64,000 nt of DNA, taken from NCBI GenBank assembly GCA_907163345.1, contig CAJQUN010000021.1, positions 1,426,001 through 1,490,000 on the forward strand. The letters run 5' to 3'. Under the pieces are notes generated by a model. That model had not been told where the DNA came from and searched no databases. It was given only the letters and a program-made list of their open reading frames with translations. Positions 32,880-44,863 of the stretch are shown in pieces. The position numbers were made by a program, and so were the translations under genes. How positions within the stretch are numbered: position 1 is the stretch's first letter; each line of letters starts with the position of its first letter. The DNA comes from Haberlea rhodopensis. Taxonomy: Eukaryota > Streptophyta > Magnoliopsida > Lamiales > Gesneriaceae.

Positions 32880-34019
32880 GACTGGTACTTGGACAGTGGG
32901 TGTTCTCGTCACATGACTGGAAACATCGAGCTACTGTCTGAAGTCAAAGAATATACTGGACCCAAGATCATCTTCGGAGATAACTCAAAGGGTAAGACCG
33001 TGGGCAAGGGTAAGATTATCCATGGTAATATTATTATCAATGATGTGTTGTTAGTTGAAAATCTATGCTATAATCTGATTAGTATAAGTCAACTATGTGA
33101 TAATGGTTATACTGTAGAATTTCACAAACACACTTGCACTGTTAAATCGTCAGACGGTATGACCATGCTTGTAGGAATCAGAAATGGAAATACATATAAG
33201 ATTAACTTGAAATTTGCTCAACCTGATAATCCTACTTGCTTCATCGCTAATAATGATAATAAACACTAGTTATGGCATAAACGCTTGAATCATCTCAATT
33301 TTAAGACTATATCTAGCCTGTGTAAACATGATTTAATTGTCGGTCTGCCCAAGATCGACTTTGCTAAGGATAAGATCTGTGAAGCGTGCCAAATGGGCAA
33401 ACAGATCAGATCATCCTTACGCTGCTTAGAACTACTGCATATGGACTTGTTTGGTCCTATACCAATAACAAGTTTAGGGGAAATGCGGTACACTCTTGTT
33501 GTTATTGATGATTACTCACAATTTACTTGGACTATATTTTTAAGCAGTAAAGATCAGACCGGTCCGAAATTGATCAAGCTGCTGAAACGCACTCAGAATG
33601 AGAAATCATCAAGCATAGACAGGATTCGAAGTGACAAAGGCACTGAGTTTTCAAATCAGAATCTTGAATCATTTCTAGAAGATCAGGGAATTAAGCACGA
33701 ACTTTCAGCCGCCCGAACTCCCCAACAAAATGGAGTTGCAGCACGTAGAAACAGAACGCTTAAAGAGGTAGCAAGAACAATGCTTGCTGATTCTGGAATT
33801 TCGCAAAAGTTCTGGGCAGAAGCTGTAAATACTGCTTGCTACACTCAAAATCGGTCTATGATTAACAAGAAGTTGAATCTTACTCCATATGAATATGGAC
33901 TGGTAACAGACCGTCTATCTCTCACCTTCATGTATTTGGTTGCAAATGCTTCGTTCACAGTAATGGTAAGAATCATCTTACAGCATTTGAAGCTAAATCA
34001 GATAATGGGATATTCTTAG
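32880..34019 (+). pseudogene. SIRE-like protease and integrase, with stop and frameshift
   Basis: The protease starts around WYLDSGCSRHMTGN (copia-type D-S-G active site). TAG at 33,267-33,269 interrupts just before LWHKRLNHLNF. The integrase zinc region (H..H then CEACQMGK) and the catalytic core follow: LLHMDLFGPI (first Asp), SDKGTEF (second Asp), and TPQQNGVAARRNRTLKE (the Glu position reads A in the usual NGVAERKNRTL). The catalytic Glu therefore appears to be replaced by Ala. A frameshift near 33,920 ends the ORF. The protein in other frames continues with the linker to reverse transcriptase. Confidence 0.87.
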
Positions 34020-35965
34020 GATATTCATCTATTAGCAAAGCTTTTCGCGTCTTCAATAATTGCACTTTAACTGTAGAAGAATCTGTTCATGTAGTTTTTG
34101 ATGAATCTTTATGTATTGAGGGTAGCAAGGAATCATTTCAAAATCAGATAGAAAATATCAATCTCGAAGCTAACAGTGATGATGAGATTGTAGATAACAG
34201 GTCAAGAGACAATCCACCGGAACCTGAAGTACCAGACAGACCGGATCACGGCAATGAAGCTCCTTCAGATCGAGCCGATCCGGATGTTCCTCGCTCTAAT
34301 GTTAAATCAGATGCTGATAATGCCACTACTACTCATCCGTCTGGACCAGACAATCCAGAATCGAGTTATCGATGGACAAAGAGGCATCCACCTGATCTCG
34401 TGATTGGAAGTCCTTCTGCACCGATTAGAACTAGAGGACAGATGATGGATGAATTCACTCATGCTGCTTTCATATCAAATGTGGAACCTAAAAAGAATGA
34501 TGAAGCTTTGACTGATTTCAACTGGATTAAAGCAATGCAAGAAGAGCTTAATCAATTTGAACAAAATCAAGTTTGGAGTCTAACTCCCAGGCCAAGCGAT
34601 CTGCCTGTTATTGGAACCAGATGGGTGTTCAGAAACAAGCTAGACGCAGATGGAGTTGTGGTTAGAAACAAAGCAAGACTGGTAGCACAAGGATTCCGAC
34701 AAGAAGAAGGAATTGACTTCGATGAATCTTTTGCACCAGTCGCCAGACTTGAAGCAATATTTCTTGCTTATGCTGCTTTTAAAGACTTCAAGGTATATCA
34801 AATGGACGTTAAGAGTGTCTTTTCTTAATGGTAAGCTTCAGGAGGAAGTCTACATTGAGCAACCTCCTGGATTTCAGAACCACTCATTTCCTAATCATGT
34901 ATATCTACTGAATAAAGCAGTATATGGTCTGAAACAAGCACCAAGAGCCTGGTACGATACTCTGTCTCAATTTCTGCTGAACCATGATTTTTAGATCGGC
35001 TCAGTAGATAAAACTCTATTTAAATTTATTAAGGGGGAACATACTTTGTTAGTTCAAATTTATGTTTACGATATCATTTTTGGGTCAACTAACCCCAAAT
35101 TATGCGAGAAATTCTCTAAGTTAATGCAGGGACAGTTTGAGATGAGTATGATGGGAGAACTTTCATTCTTTCTGGGTCTCCAAGTCAAACAGCTCAGCAA
35201 TGGCATTTTCATCAATCAAACCAAGTATACCAAGGAGCTACTCAAGAGATTCGGAATGGAAACATGTTCAACTGTATCAACTCCAATGAGTCCTACAATC
35301 AAGTTAGATAAAGACGAAGGGGGAACAGTAGTTGAAGTGTCTATGTATCGCGGACTGATCGGATCGCTCTTGTATCTTACAGCGAGCAGGACTGATATTA
35401 TGTTCTCAGTCTGTATGTGTGCTAGATTTCAGTCAGAACCAAAGCAATCACATTTTATTGCTGCTAAGCGTATTTTGAAATATTTGAAGGGATCTCAGAA
35501 CGTTGGTCTTTGGTATTCTAAAGATTCAAATTTCAGCTTAATAGGATATTCAGACGCTGATTATGCTGGCTGTAAGATTGATCGCAAAAGCACCAGTGGA
35601 ACATGTCAATTCTTAGGTGAAAGATTGATCTCTAGGTTTAGCAAGAAGCAAACATCTATTGCCACATCTACAGCTGAAGCAGAATATCTTGCCGCTGGAA
35701 GCTGTTGTGCTCAAATGCTCTGGATTCAACACCAGCTCAAAGACTATGGCATTCAAGCTGTTGACTCTCCGATATTTTGTGACAACACAAGTGCAATCGC
35801 TATAACGTATAATCCAGTTTTGCACTCTCGAACAAAGCATATTGATATCAGACATCATTTTATTCGAGATCATGTTGGCAAAAAGGAAATTCGGATCGAG
35901 CATATTTCAACAGAACAGCAAAGCAGCAGATATCTTCACCAAACCACTTCCTGAGGCTAAGTTTA
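34020..35965 (+). pseudogene. SIRE-like reverse transcriptase and RNase H, catalytic site mutated
   Basis: After a linker, reverse transcriptase starts at about 34,515 (WIKAMQEELNQFE, then GTRWVFRNK, ARLVAQGF, YQMDVK). A one-base insertion near 34,815 interrupts the KSAFLNG motif. The frame resumes EEVYIEQPPGF and AVYGLKQAPRAWYD, with a TAG at 34,992-34,994. The catalytic loop at 35,061-35,072 reads YVYD instead of YVDD (Asp codon to TAC at 35,067), which should abolish polymerisation. RNase H (GYSDADYAGC, STAEAEYLA, KHIDIRHHFI) is well kept. A frameshift near 35,920 separates the last ADIFTKPLP motif. Confidence 0.9.
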
Positions 35966-36413
35966 ATTACTTTCGTCAAATTCTTGGTTTAATAGATTAT
36001 CTTGATGTTCTAGAAGTATCTTTCTTTTAGTTATCTTTTAAAGATTGTATGCTGGCACAGATCGATAATACAATTATCAGAACGACACAGACCGGTCCGA
36101 ACTTTCAGATCGATCTATGTCAAATCTGATGTTATCCCATGATTTGTCTGGTCAACAAATCTTTAAATAAAATAATTGTTTTAAACAGCCCGGACTGATC
36201 GCAAATTTTAACCGCCTTAGCTCTCTTTTATCCTGAACGTTTATTTTGAATTATTTAATGATCAGTCATCGAGATAAAGACACGTGTCTTCTCTCTCTTA
36301 TTTAGCGGGCTAAACATTTCATTTTCATTCACTTTTTACAATTTACCGCTGTCTGCTCTCTAATTCTCTCATATTATTTTTTCAAACTCTTCGTATTTCT
36401 CCATTACACTCCA

Positions 36414-37683
36414 ATGGCCACTATCACTCACAACTCTCTCTCCGTTGAGTTCGATGATATCTACAGGGCTGAAGATACAGAAATGGTCTCTATTTTCCGA
36501 GCTTTGGAATCATCTGGATTAAGGAATTTTCTGGAGTGTGGCACAGTGGTTTACGAGTCCGAGATTCGTGAACTGTTCGCCAATGCTGTATCTCAGAGGT
36601 CTTTCATCTCCACCACCGTAAAGGGAAAATCCTTTGAAATCTCTCCGTCGACGCTGGCAAAGACCTTTGGTCTTCCCAACTCCGGACTGACTGAGTTTGG
36701 CCAGATTACTCAAACTTCCCTCACTGATCTTCAGGGGAAGGTATCCATCTTTGGCCACCGCCTGCAGCCTTCGTTCAAGAAGAAGGAAATGCTATTTCAT
36801 TTCCAGGTGTTATGCGAGATTGTTGGTAAGCCATTATTGGGCAAAGCCGGAAGCTTTGACGCCGTCACCTGCCGAGAAATTCAGGGCCATGGCTGCTATT
36901 GTTTCTGGACAGAAGGTGAACTGGTCCGTAATTCTATTTGGAGTCCTGTTGGAAACAGTGATTGCCTCCAAACAGGCCGTCTGCTTTGCTGTTCCTCTCA
37001 GCGAGCTACTGGAGACTTTGGACATCGAGCTGGGGAAGCAGTCTATTCTAAGTCCCTTCAAAATTCTCAACTCCAAAGGGCTAGCACTACTGAAGTTCAA
37101 GAGTGCTCCACCTACTCCTTCCGATCTGGTGGCTGTCAAGATTGAGAAAGGAGCAGAACAGACTGCCACTGGAAAAACTCGGGTCAAGCGCAAATTGACC
37201 ATTCAGACTGACTCCGAGAAAACTCAGTCTGCTCCAACATCACCAGCCAAGCCCCTTCCCAAAAAGCCAAGAACCCAGATCACCAAGCCACACAAAACCT
37301 TATCTCTCAAAACCCTACCCATATTGCCTCCCACAAACGTCGCCCCTGCACCCCAACCTACAACCCAACTTTCAACCGCTTCAACCACTGCACCCAAAGT
37401 AACCATCCGAGTCCCCTCTGCCATTCTCATGGTCAAAGGGATTGTTATCACTGAGTTGGGAGACTACACCCAATCAGGGATCAAATCTCCATCTTCCACA
37501 GGCAAGGGCAAAGCCATTCTCACTGAACCCCTCTCTTCCAAACCCAAATCTGCCGCGCAAACAGCCATCGACATCGCTATGGAGGATGTTGAAGAGAAGG
37601 TGAAGGCGCTCGTTGTAGTCTTTGATGAATATGTCGAGTACAGAACAATCAACCACATTGAGATGTTCTTCGGCAAGCTGCGA
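36414..37683 (+). pseudogene. SIRE-like third ORF, N-terminal part
   Basis: ATG at 36,414 (MATITHNSLSVEFDDIY). The first 140 or so residues have the pattern of the 'putative plant transposon protein' domain: ESEIRELFANAV, then FEISPSTLAKTFGLPNSG. A one-base frameshift near 36,840 follows; the other frame continues AEKFRAMAAIVSGQKVNW and then a K/P/T-rich stretch. The ORF is cut at 37,683 by the Tekay-like insertion and resumes in frame at 46,593. Third ORFs of this lineage are often called env-like. I see no clear signal peptide or transmembrane segment, so that name is not supported here. Confidence 0.75.
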
Positions 37684-37988
37684 TGTGATATCCCCGAAAT
37701 GATTAATTGCAATTTGGTGCATTAATTGTGTTTATATGATTAATTATGGTGGTAATTAATTATGTGGAAATGCTTAGTCACGTGATAGAGTGACCCGGGA
37801 TAGCATTTCAGGGTGTATGTTGGGAATTATTGTTGGAAGCATGATTTATTTGCCATGGTTAGCAATTAATTAAGAAATCATGCATTTAGTTGATATTTTG
37901 GTGCATTTGGTTTAATGCTTTGGAAAATATCATGTTGTGGTGTGGTGTTTTATACACCGTGGTATTGTATGCACCCTATTTTAACTTA

Positions 37989-38023
<35 letters not shown>

Positions 38024-39722
38024 ACCTTTACCAACACCCACACTTTACCAAAATCAAATCCACAAACCCTTCCTCCTTCCATTTTCGAGCTCAAGCTTTG
38101 GGGTGAAGAGAAACCTTTCAAAAATCTTGATTTGTGGAGCTTGTTGGGTGATTTGAGGTCCCCAAGAGGTATGGATACCTCATGGTTAATTTGTAAGGTT
38201 TTGTTTGAGTTTGGTATGATTTTGAATGGTTTTAAAATGGGTTTGTGTTGGGTTGTTGTAGTTGAGATTGAGGGTTGGATTTATACTTGTTTTGAAGTAT
38301 ATTTTGGTGGTTTAAGTTGTTATTTATGATGTTGTTTGATTGTGTAAGTGTTGGGATGGATTGGAAGGATTTTTGGGTGCAAAAATGGCAGAAATCGCGC
38401 CTCTGCGCGAGGCGATCGATCGCCTGAAAAGAGGCGACCGATCGCCATGGGACAGTAGACTTTTCGAAGGATAGGCGATCGATCGCCTAAAATGAGGCGA
38501 CCGATCGCCGAGAGGCAGTAGCCAAATCAAAGGAATGGCGATCGATCGCCATGTTTGAGGCGACCGATCGCCGCAGTGGAAATTTTGAGGCAACCGATCG
38601 CCTGAGGGAAGCGATCGATCGCCGCCTGTGGAATTTTGGGAAATGGTTTATTTTGTCAAATTTTTGGTATTTGGCTATTATTTGGCTTCTAATATGGGGT
38701 TGTGTGATTGTGTAGAACCATCCCAGGTAGCAACGCAACCGAGGAACTGAAGCCAGATCAATTCCACTTTTGGAAAGGTACGTAGAGGACGTACGGGCAC
38801 CCAACGGTACATGTATCTTATATACTCATTGTTTATGCATTGTGGATGCAAGTATATATGTGGTATTGCATGGTGGATGGAAATACATGTTATGCATGAT
38901 GTTTATAGATGCATATGATTATTGGTGCACATCCCATGAGTCGTGGTCATCCCTTGATGATTTTAATGCTTGCCGATATTTGGTTTGGTTCCGCTAAATG
39001 TGAAGCGAGGGGTGGGAGCGCCGCATGTCACATTTGAGCGTGGTTATCATATAGGGCAAGGAAAGGGTATTTGCCGCTCAATGAGAGGCGATGGGTGGGA
39101 GTCCCGCATGTCCATTGAAGCGAGGTTATCCTATGCCGCCTATATGTAAATAAGCGAGGGGCATTAAAATACATTGTGATGGACAGACTAAGGATTGGTG
39201 ATCAGTATTTGGTATTGATGAGCTGGTATATGTCATGACATGTTTAGACCATTAAAAATAATCTATTGATTATACTCATGAGTTATGGTACAGGGACAAC
39301 CAAACGGGAAGCGTTTGAAATGCATGGGGAAAACAGGAAGTGTTTCATTATGATTATGCATTTACGCTTTATCTTCATATTGTGTTGAATATGAATGATT
39401 ATTATTGCTCATGTTTGGGGGTTGTCCTTGTAGGTACACGTTTGGCATGATAGAAGGGCTAGACGGGTTGAGACAGTGAGCTTGAGGATGCTTTTGTGAA
39501 TTGAAGGACAGGATTATTTTCGCCTAGTGTCTACTCTAGGAGTAGCGTAACACTAGTTGATAACATTCATTTGATGGGGAATGTAATTAATCCATGTTTG
39601 GAAGTCCTTATTTTTGGCATGTAATGCTTAAGCTCATAAACTCAACACGTTATTTCTCACTCTGATTAATTATTTAGCTCTATTATGCCTTGGTTCCGCA
39701 TTTAAGGATTAGGGTCCTTACA
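37684..39722 (+). repeat. 5' LTR of second Tekay-like element
   Basis: TGTGATATCCCCGAAATG to TAGGGTCCTTACA. Contains 32 consecutive C at 37,992-38,023 and the palindrome array 38,411-38,623. It lacks a 13-16 bp segment (TGTTGGAATTATTATG-type) present in the 3' LTR at about 44,597. Confidence 0.94.
38411..38623 (+). repeat. GGCGATCGATCGCC array, four doublets (Tekay 2, 5' LTR)
   Basis: Copies start at 38,411, 38,433, 38,474, 38,496, 38,537, 38,559, 38,589 and 38,610, with pair spacings 22, 22, 22 and 21 and doublet periods 63, 63 and 52. In the first three doublets the first member is the perfect palindrome and the second is GGCGACCGATCGCC. In the fourth the order is reversed (GGCAACCGATCGCC then AGCGATCGATCGCC). 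Confidence 0.92.
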
Positions 39723-39726
39723 TTAG

Positions 39727-39738
39727 TGGTATCAGAGC
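39727..39738 (+). other. Primer-binding site (initiator tRNA-Met type)
   Basis: TGGTATCAGAGC four bases after the 5' LTR. Confidence 0.9.
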
Positions 39739-39935
39739 AGTGGTTAGAGAACCCGGGAACGAGTGAATGGTAGCCTTAGCATGATTGGCTAGGTGCTTAC
39801 ATTTGAAGCATGTTTATGCATGTGGTGCATATTAATGTATATCCTGTTATACTAACGTGCTTATTCTCATTCCTGTTATCTAACGGCATAACATATATAT
39901 TGCTTTGGAATTGTTGTTAACATTTGTGTTACAGC

Positions 39936-42900
39936 ATGGCCGCTAATGAGGAGGTTGGAGATGTTGGTAGTGTGAACGCAAGCGTTGGACAAGTGAACCC
40001 TCTACCTCCACTGGCCGTAGGCATGGAACCCGTAGCTCAGTTATTACTACCGGGTGAGATCAGTTTGACTCAATTTCTGTCTTACCACCCGCCCCGGTTT
40101 GAGGGGACAGAGTCCGGAGAAGAGGCTGAAGAGTGGCTAGAAAGACTTGAACAGATCTTTGTATCGGCTCCTTGTGCTGTTATAGCTTGGCTGAGACTGG
40201 CGGAGTTTCAGTTAGCAAAGAAACCTCTCATGTGGTGGAGGAGCACGGTGATGGAGTTAAGAGCACTAGGTGCTGTGATTGATTGGACACTCTTCAGGAC
40301 TAGGTTTCTGAACCGGTATTTCTCCGCAGCGGCGAGACAGACAAAGGAGGACGAATTTACAAGTTTGAAACAGGGGAGCATGACAATGGCAGACTATGCC
40401 ACACGGTACTCTTCGTTGCTGAGGTATGTTCCCCACATTGCCACCAATGGGCACGCAAAGATGAGGAATTTTATGAAGGGGTTGCGACCGGAGCTCTATG
40501 ACCGGGTTATTACCAATAACCCAACTTCTTTTGATGATGCTCTCACAAGGGCGGAGCTTGCCGAGCTTGGAGTGGGAGCTTATTCTAGTGCTATGCCACC
40601 ACCAGTACCGCAACAGAGGCAGACTAATGACAGCTTGAGGCCCCGAGGAGAGCCATTTAAACCCCGTGGTGCCTCTTCATCTTCGCGATTTGGTGGAAAG
40701 AAGTACTTTGGTCAGAAACAGGATAACAAGAAGAATTGGTCGGCCAATCGAGGGTCTTCACAAGGGAATAGGCCGGGAGAGCCTAGGTGCGACAATTGTG
40801 GAGGGCCACATTCTTCAAACAAGTGTCCTGCCTGTTATATCTGTGGCAAGATGGGCCACATCGCTCGGTATTGCCCCACCCGGGGAGGACAGTCAGAGTT
40901 TCAGGGCAACCGGCCGAGGTTTGATGATAGGACAGTGCAGCAGAGGCAGCAGTTTGGGCCTCGACCATCGGGAGGTCAGACAGTAGGACCGCCCCAGGGA
41001 CAGGTGTATGCACTGACCAGAGAGCAGGCCCAGGCAGCCCCAGAGGAGGTGATCGCCGGTACGTGTCCTTTATTTACGTACCCTGCTTTTATTTTGATCG
41101 ATACAGGTGCCTCCCACTCTTTTGTATCGGTGGGTTTTGTGGAAAGACACCATATGCGCACGTCTTCTTTACCCACGCCTCTCCTTGTCTCGACACCCAC
41201 TGGAAGAAATGTCGTTGCTGATCAGTTTTTGGCAGATAGCCTCATTTATTTTGAGGGCAACGAATTGAGATCAGACTTGATTGTGCTGGGTATGTCAGAC
41301 TTCGACTGCATCTTGGGTATTGATGTTCTGAACAGATATCAGGCAGTAGTAGATTGCCGGCAGAGGACAGTGAAGTTCAGACCTGAGTTGGGCAGTCAGT
41401 GGACTTTCTATGGCAACGGTTCTCGTGCGAAGATTCCGTTGATTTCAGCGATCAAGATGACTCAGTTGTTGGAACGTGGACACACGGGCTATCTCATTTA
41501 TGCCGTGGACACGTCTGAGAAGAATAAAGAATTGAGAGTTGAGGATGTGCCAGTAGTGGCAGAGTTTGCTGATGTATTCCCAGAAGAGATCCCAGGATTC
41601 CCACCGGCTAGGGAAGTTGAGTTTGGGATCGAGCTGTTGCCAGGGACATCCGCTATCTCTCGTGCACCTTATAGGATGGCACCGGCTGAGTTGAGAGAGT
41701 TGAAAGAACAGTTGCAGGATCTCCTTGACAAGGGATATATACGCCCGAGCGTGTCGCCATGGGGCGCACCAGTTCTCTTTGTGAAGAAGAAGGACGGCTC
41801 GATGCGGTTGTGCATCGATTACCGGCAACTGAATAAGGCTACAGTGAAGAACAAGTATCCTCTTCCAAGGATCGACGATCTGTTTGATCAGTTGCAAGGT
41901 ACCAGGGTGTATACCAAGATTGGTTTGAGATCCGTATATCATCAGATTCGGGTCAGAGAGGAAGATGTGCAGAAGACAGCATTCCGGACCCGATATGGAC
42001 ATTATGAGTTCCTAGTGATGCCGTTCGGCGTGACGAATGCTCCAGCAGTCTTTATGAGTCTGATGAACAGAGTGTTTCAGCCGTATCTTGATCAGTTCGT
42101 CATTGTGTTTATTGACGACATTCTCATCTACTCCCGGAGTGAGGAAGAGCATGTGAAACACTTGAGGACAGTGCTTCAGATTCTCAGAGAGCATCAGTTG
42201 TATGCTAAGCTCAGTAAGTGTGAATTTTGGCTGAGCAGTGAAGTGTTTCTGGGGCATGTCATATCGAGCAGCGGGATATCTGTAGATCCCAAGAAGATTG
42301 AGGCTGTGATGGAGTGGGCTGCCCCCACTTCTGTGCCGGAAATTCGGAGCTTCCTTGGTTTGGCCGGGTATTATCGACGCTTTGTCGAGGGCTTTTCGAA
42401 GATTGCCAAGCCGCTGACACAGTTGACTCAGAAGGGAGTGCGTTTCTTTTGGTCAGAAGCTTGTGAGGAGAGCTTCCAGGAATTAAAGCACCGGTTGACG
42501 ACGGCGCCAGTGTTAGTGATCCCTACGGAGAACTCCAGATTTGTTCTGTATACTGACGCATCACTTCAGGGCCTTGGGTGTGTTCTGATGCAAGATAAGC
42601 ATGTGGTAGCTTATGCATCGAGGCAGTTGAAGCCGCATGAGACCAGATATCCAGTTCATGACTTGGAATTGGCGGCTATCATCTTCGCCCTGAAGATTTG
42701 GAGGCATTACTTGTATGGTACTTCATTTTCCATTTACACGGATCACAAGAGCCTCAAGTTTTTATTCACTCAGGCGGAGCTGAACATGAGGCAGAGGAGA
42801 TGGATGGACCTACTCAAGGACTATGATTGCGAGATAGAGTACCATCCCGGGAAGGCCAATTTGACAGCAGATGCTTTGAGCCGGAAAGTGAGGAGTTCTG

Positions 42901-43505
42901 CTGAGGACGTCATCCATTTGTCAGCCATGATGACCTCCTATTGCCATCTGGGCTATGACTTCGACATTGATGCATCACCTGTGTATGTATCGACCTTGTT
43001 AGCTGAGCCAGATATCTATGAGAACATCAGGAGAGCTCAGAGGTCAGATGATGAGGTTCAGAGGTGGTTATCTTTAGTACATCTTGGTCAGCCAACGAAA
43101 TTCAGAGTGGCCAATGACGGGTCTTTGAGATTGGGTGACCGTTGGGTGGTTCCAAGTACGCCGGAGTTGCGTAGAGGGATCTTGGAGCGAGCTCATAGTA
43201 GCAGACTGAGCATCCACCCAGGCGGGAAGAAGATGTACAGAGATCTGCGTGGTCAGTTTTGGTGGAAGAGAATGAAATCTGATGTCGTCGCTTTTGTGAA
43301 GAGGTGTTTGATCTGCCAGCAGGTTAAGGCAGAGAGACAGAGACCTGGCGGCGAGTTGAGAAGCTTGGAGATACCGAAGTGGAAGTGGGAACACATTTCC
43401 ATGGACTTCGTGACTCATTTGCCGAGGAGTGCTTCAGGCTTTGATGCTATTTGGGTGATTGTGGATCGATTGACTAAGGTAGCTCTTTTATCCCCTATAG
43501 CATGA
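39936..43505 (+). pseudogene. Tekay-like gag-pol polyprotein up to integrase
   Basis: ATG at 39,936 (MAANEEVGDVGSVNAS); an upstream TTG is not a credible start. Open for about 1,189 codons. Domains: gag (WLERLEQIF, KPLMWWRST), zinc knuckles CDNCGGPHSSNKC (residue about 285) and CYICGKMGHIARYC (about 300), protease LIDTGASHSF (Asp about 389), reverse transcriptase, RNase H (LYTDASLQGLG) and integrase HHCC (HPGGKKMYRDLRGQFWW, CLICQQ). The first catalytic Asp of reverse transcriptase is Gly (KIGLRSVYHQ at residue 663, usual KIDLRSGYHQ), and the nearby Gly is Val. FIDDIL (727-728) is intact. A one-base deletion near 43,485, in the AHFIPYS segment, ends the frame. Despite its length the copy should be enzymatically dead. 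Confidence 0.93.
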
Positions 43506-44416
43506 CATTCACCTTTTTGAGGATGGCGCAGTTGTATATTAGAGATGTGGTGAGATTGCATGGGATCCCCGTTTCCATAGTGTCGGATCGAGATCCGCGA
43601 TTCACATCTCATTTCTGGGAAGGCCTTCAGTCAGCCTTGGGAACTGAAGTCAGATTGAGCACTGCTTATCATCCTCAGACGGATGGCCAGACCGAGCGCA
43701 CTATTCAGACGCTCGAGGACATGCTAAGATCTTGTGTTTTGGAGTTCGATGCCTCTTGGCAGGATTCAGTGCCTTTGGTAGAGTTTTCTTATAACAATAG
43801 CTACCAGGCGAGTATTCAGATGGCTCCGTTTGAAGCTCTTTATGGCAGACGGTGTAGATCACCCTTGTGTTGGGATGATTTGGACCGTAGATCGGCCGGA
43901 GGACCGGAGTTGATTCGGGAGATGGAAGAAAAGATAAAGACGATAAGGCAGAAAATGAAAGCGGCCCAGGACAGACAGGCAGCTTATGCAAATAAACGGC
44001 GGAGACCGTTGGAATTTCAGTTGGGAGATAAGGTCTTTTTGAAGATCTCGCCTTTCAGAGGCGTTGTGCGATTTGGGATGCGCGGGAAACTGTCTCCGAG
44101 GTATGTTGGATCGTACGAGATTTTGCAGCGCATTGGCACCTTAGCTTACCGACTGGCTTTGCCGCCTTCTTTATCTGGTATACATGATGTGTTTCATGTG
44201 TCTATGCTGCGGAAGTATGAGCCGGATCCGTCGCATGTGTTATAGCCTTCCGAAGTTCAGTTGGAATCAGATGTATCTTATGTGGAACGGCCTGTTAGAA
44301 TTCTGGATCGAGCAGACCGCAGACTTCGGAATAAAGTGATACCTATGATCAAGATTCAGTGGGATCGCAGGGGTGTCGAGGAGGCTACGTGGGAGACGGA
44401 GCGGCATATGGTGTAG
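43502..44416 (+). pseudogene. Tekay-like integrase core and chromodomain, after frameshift
   Basis: Continues SMTFTFLRMAQLYIRD, SDRDPRFTSHFWEG (second catalytic Asp), HPQTDGQTERTIQTLEDML (catalytic Glu), YGRRCRSPLCWDD, and GMRGKLSPRYVGSYEI. TAG at 44,243-44,245 replaces a sense codon. The same frame then gives YVERPVRILDRADRRLRNK and the chromodomain end IKIQWDRRGVEEATWETE, closed by a second TAG at 44,414-44,416 where the sister element has CAA. The chromodomain is thus lost from any product. Confidence 0.9.
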
Positions 44417-44502
44417 CACTACCCGGAACTATTCTCTGGTATGTGTTTACGTTTAGTTTCCTTTTGGGGTAAGTGCATGTGATTTCGAGGACGAAATCTT
44501 AT

Positions 44503-44516
44503 AAGTAGGGGAGTAT
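44503..44516 (+). other. Polypurine tract of second Tekay-like element
   Basis: AAGTAGGGGAGTAT directly precedes the 3' LTR. The lineage's TTTCGAGGACGAAATC motif is just upstream. Confidence 0.8.
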
Positions 44517-44832
44517 TGTGATATCCCCGAAATGATTAATTGCAATTTGGTGCATTAATTGTGTTTATATGATTAATTATGGTGGTAATTAATTATGTGT
44601 TGGAATTATTATGTGGAAATGCTTAGTCACGTGATAGAGTGACCCGGGATAGCATTTCAGGGTGTATGTTGGGAATTATTGTTGGAAGCATGATTTATTT
44701 GCCATGGTTAGCAATTAATTAAGAAATCATGCATTTAATTGATATTTTGGTGCATTTGGTTTAATGCTTTGGAAAATATCATGTTGGGGTGTTTTATACA
44801 CCGTGGTATTGTATGCACCCTATTTTAACTTA

Positions 44833-44863
<31 letters not shown>

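Noticed and set aside
36414..37725. Third ORF of the copia element considered as a host gene or an envelope gene
   Set aside because: It lies between RNase H and the 3' LTR of one element. No signal peptide or transmembrane helix could be identified, so neither reading is supported.
43074..43418. Antisense ORFs across gag-pol (many examples, such as 41,445-42,002)
   Set aside because: Shadows of the sense coding frame; composition and motifs belong to the plus-strand polyprotein.
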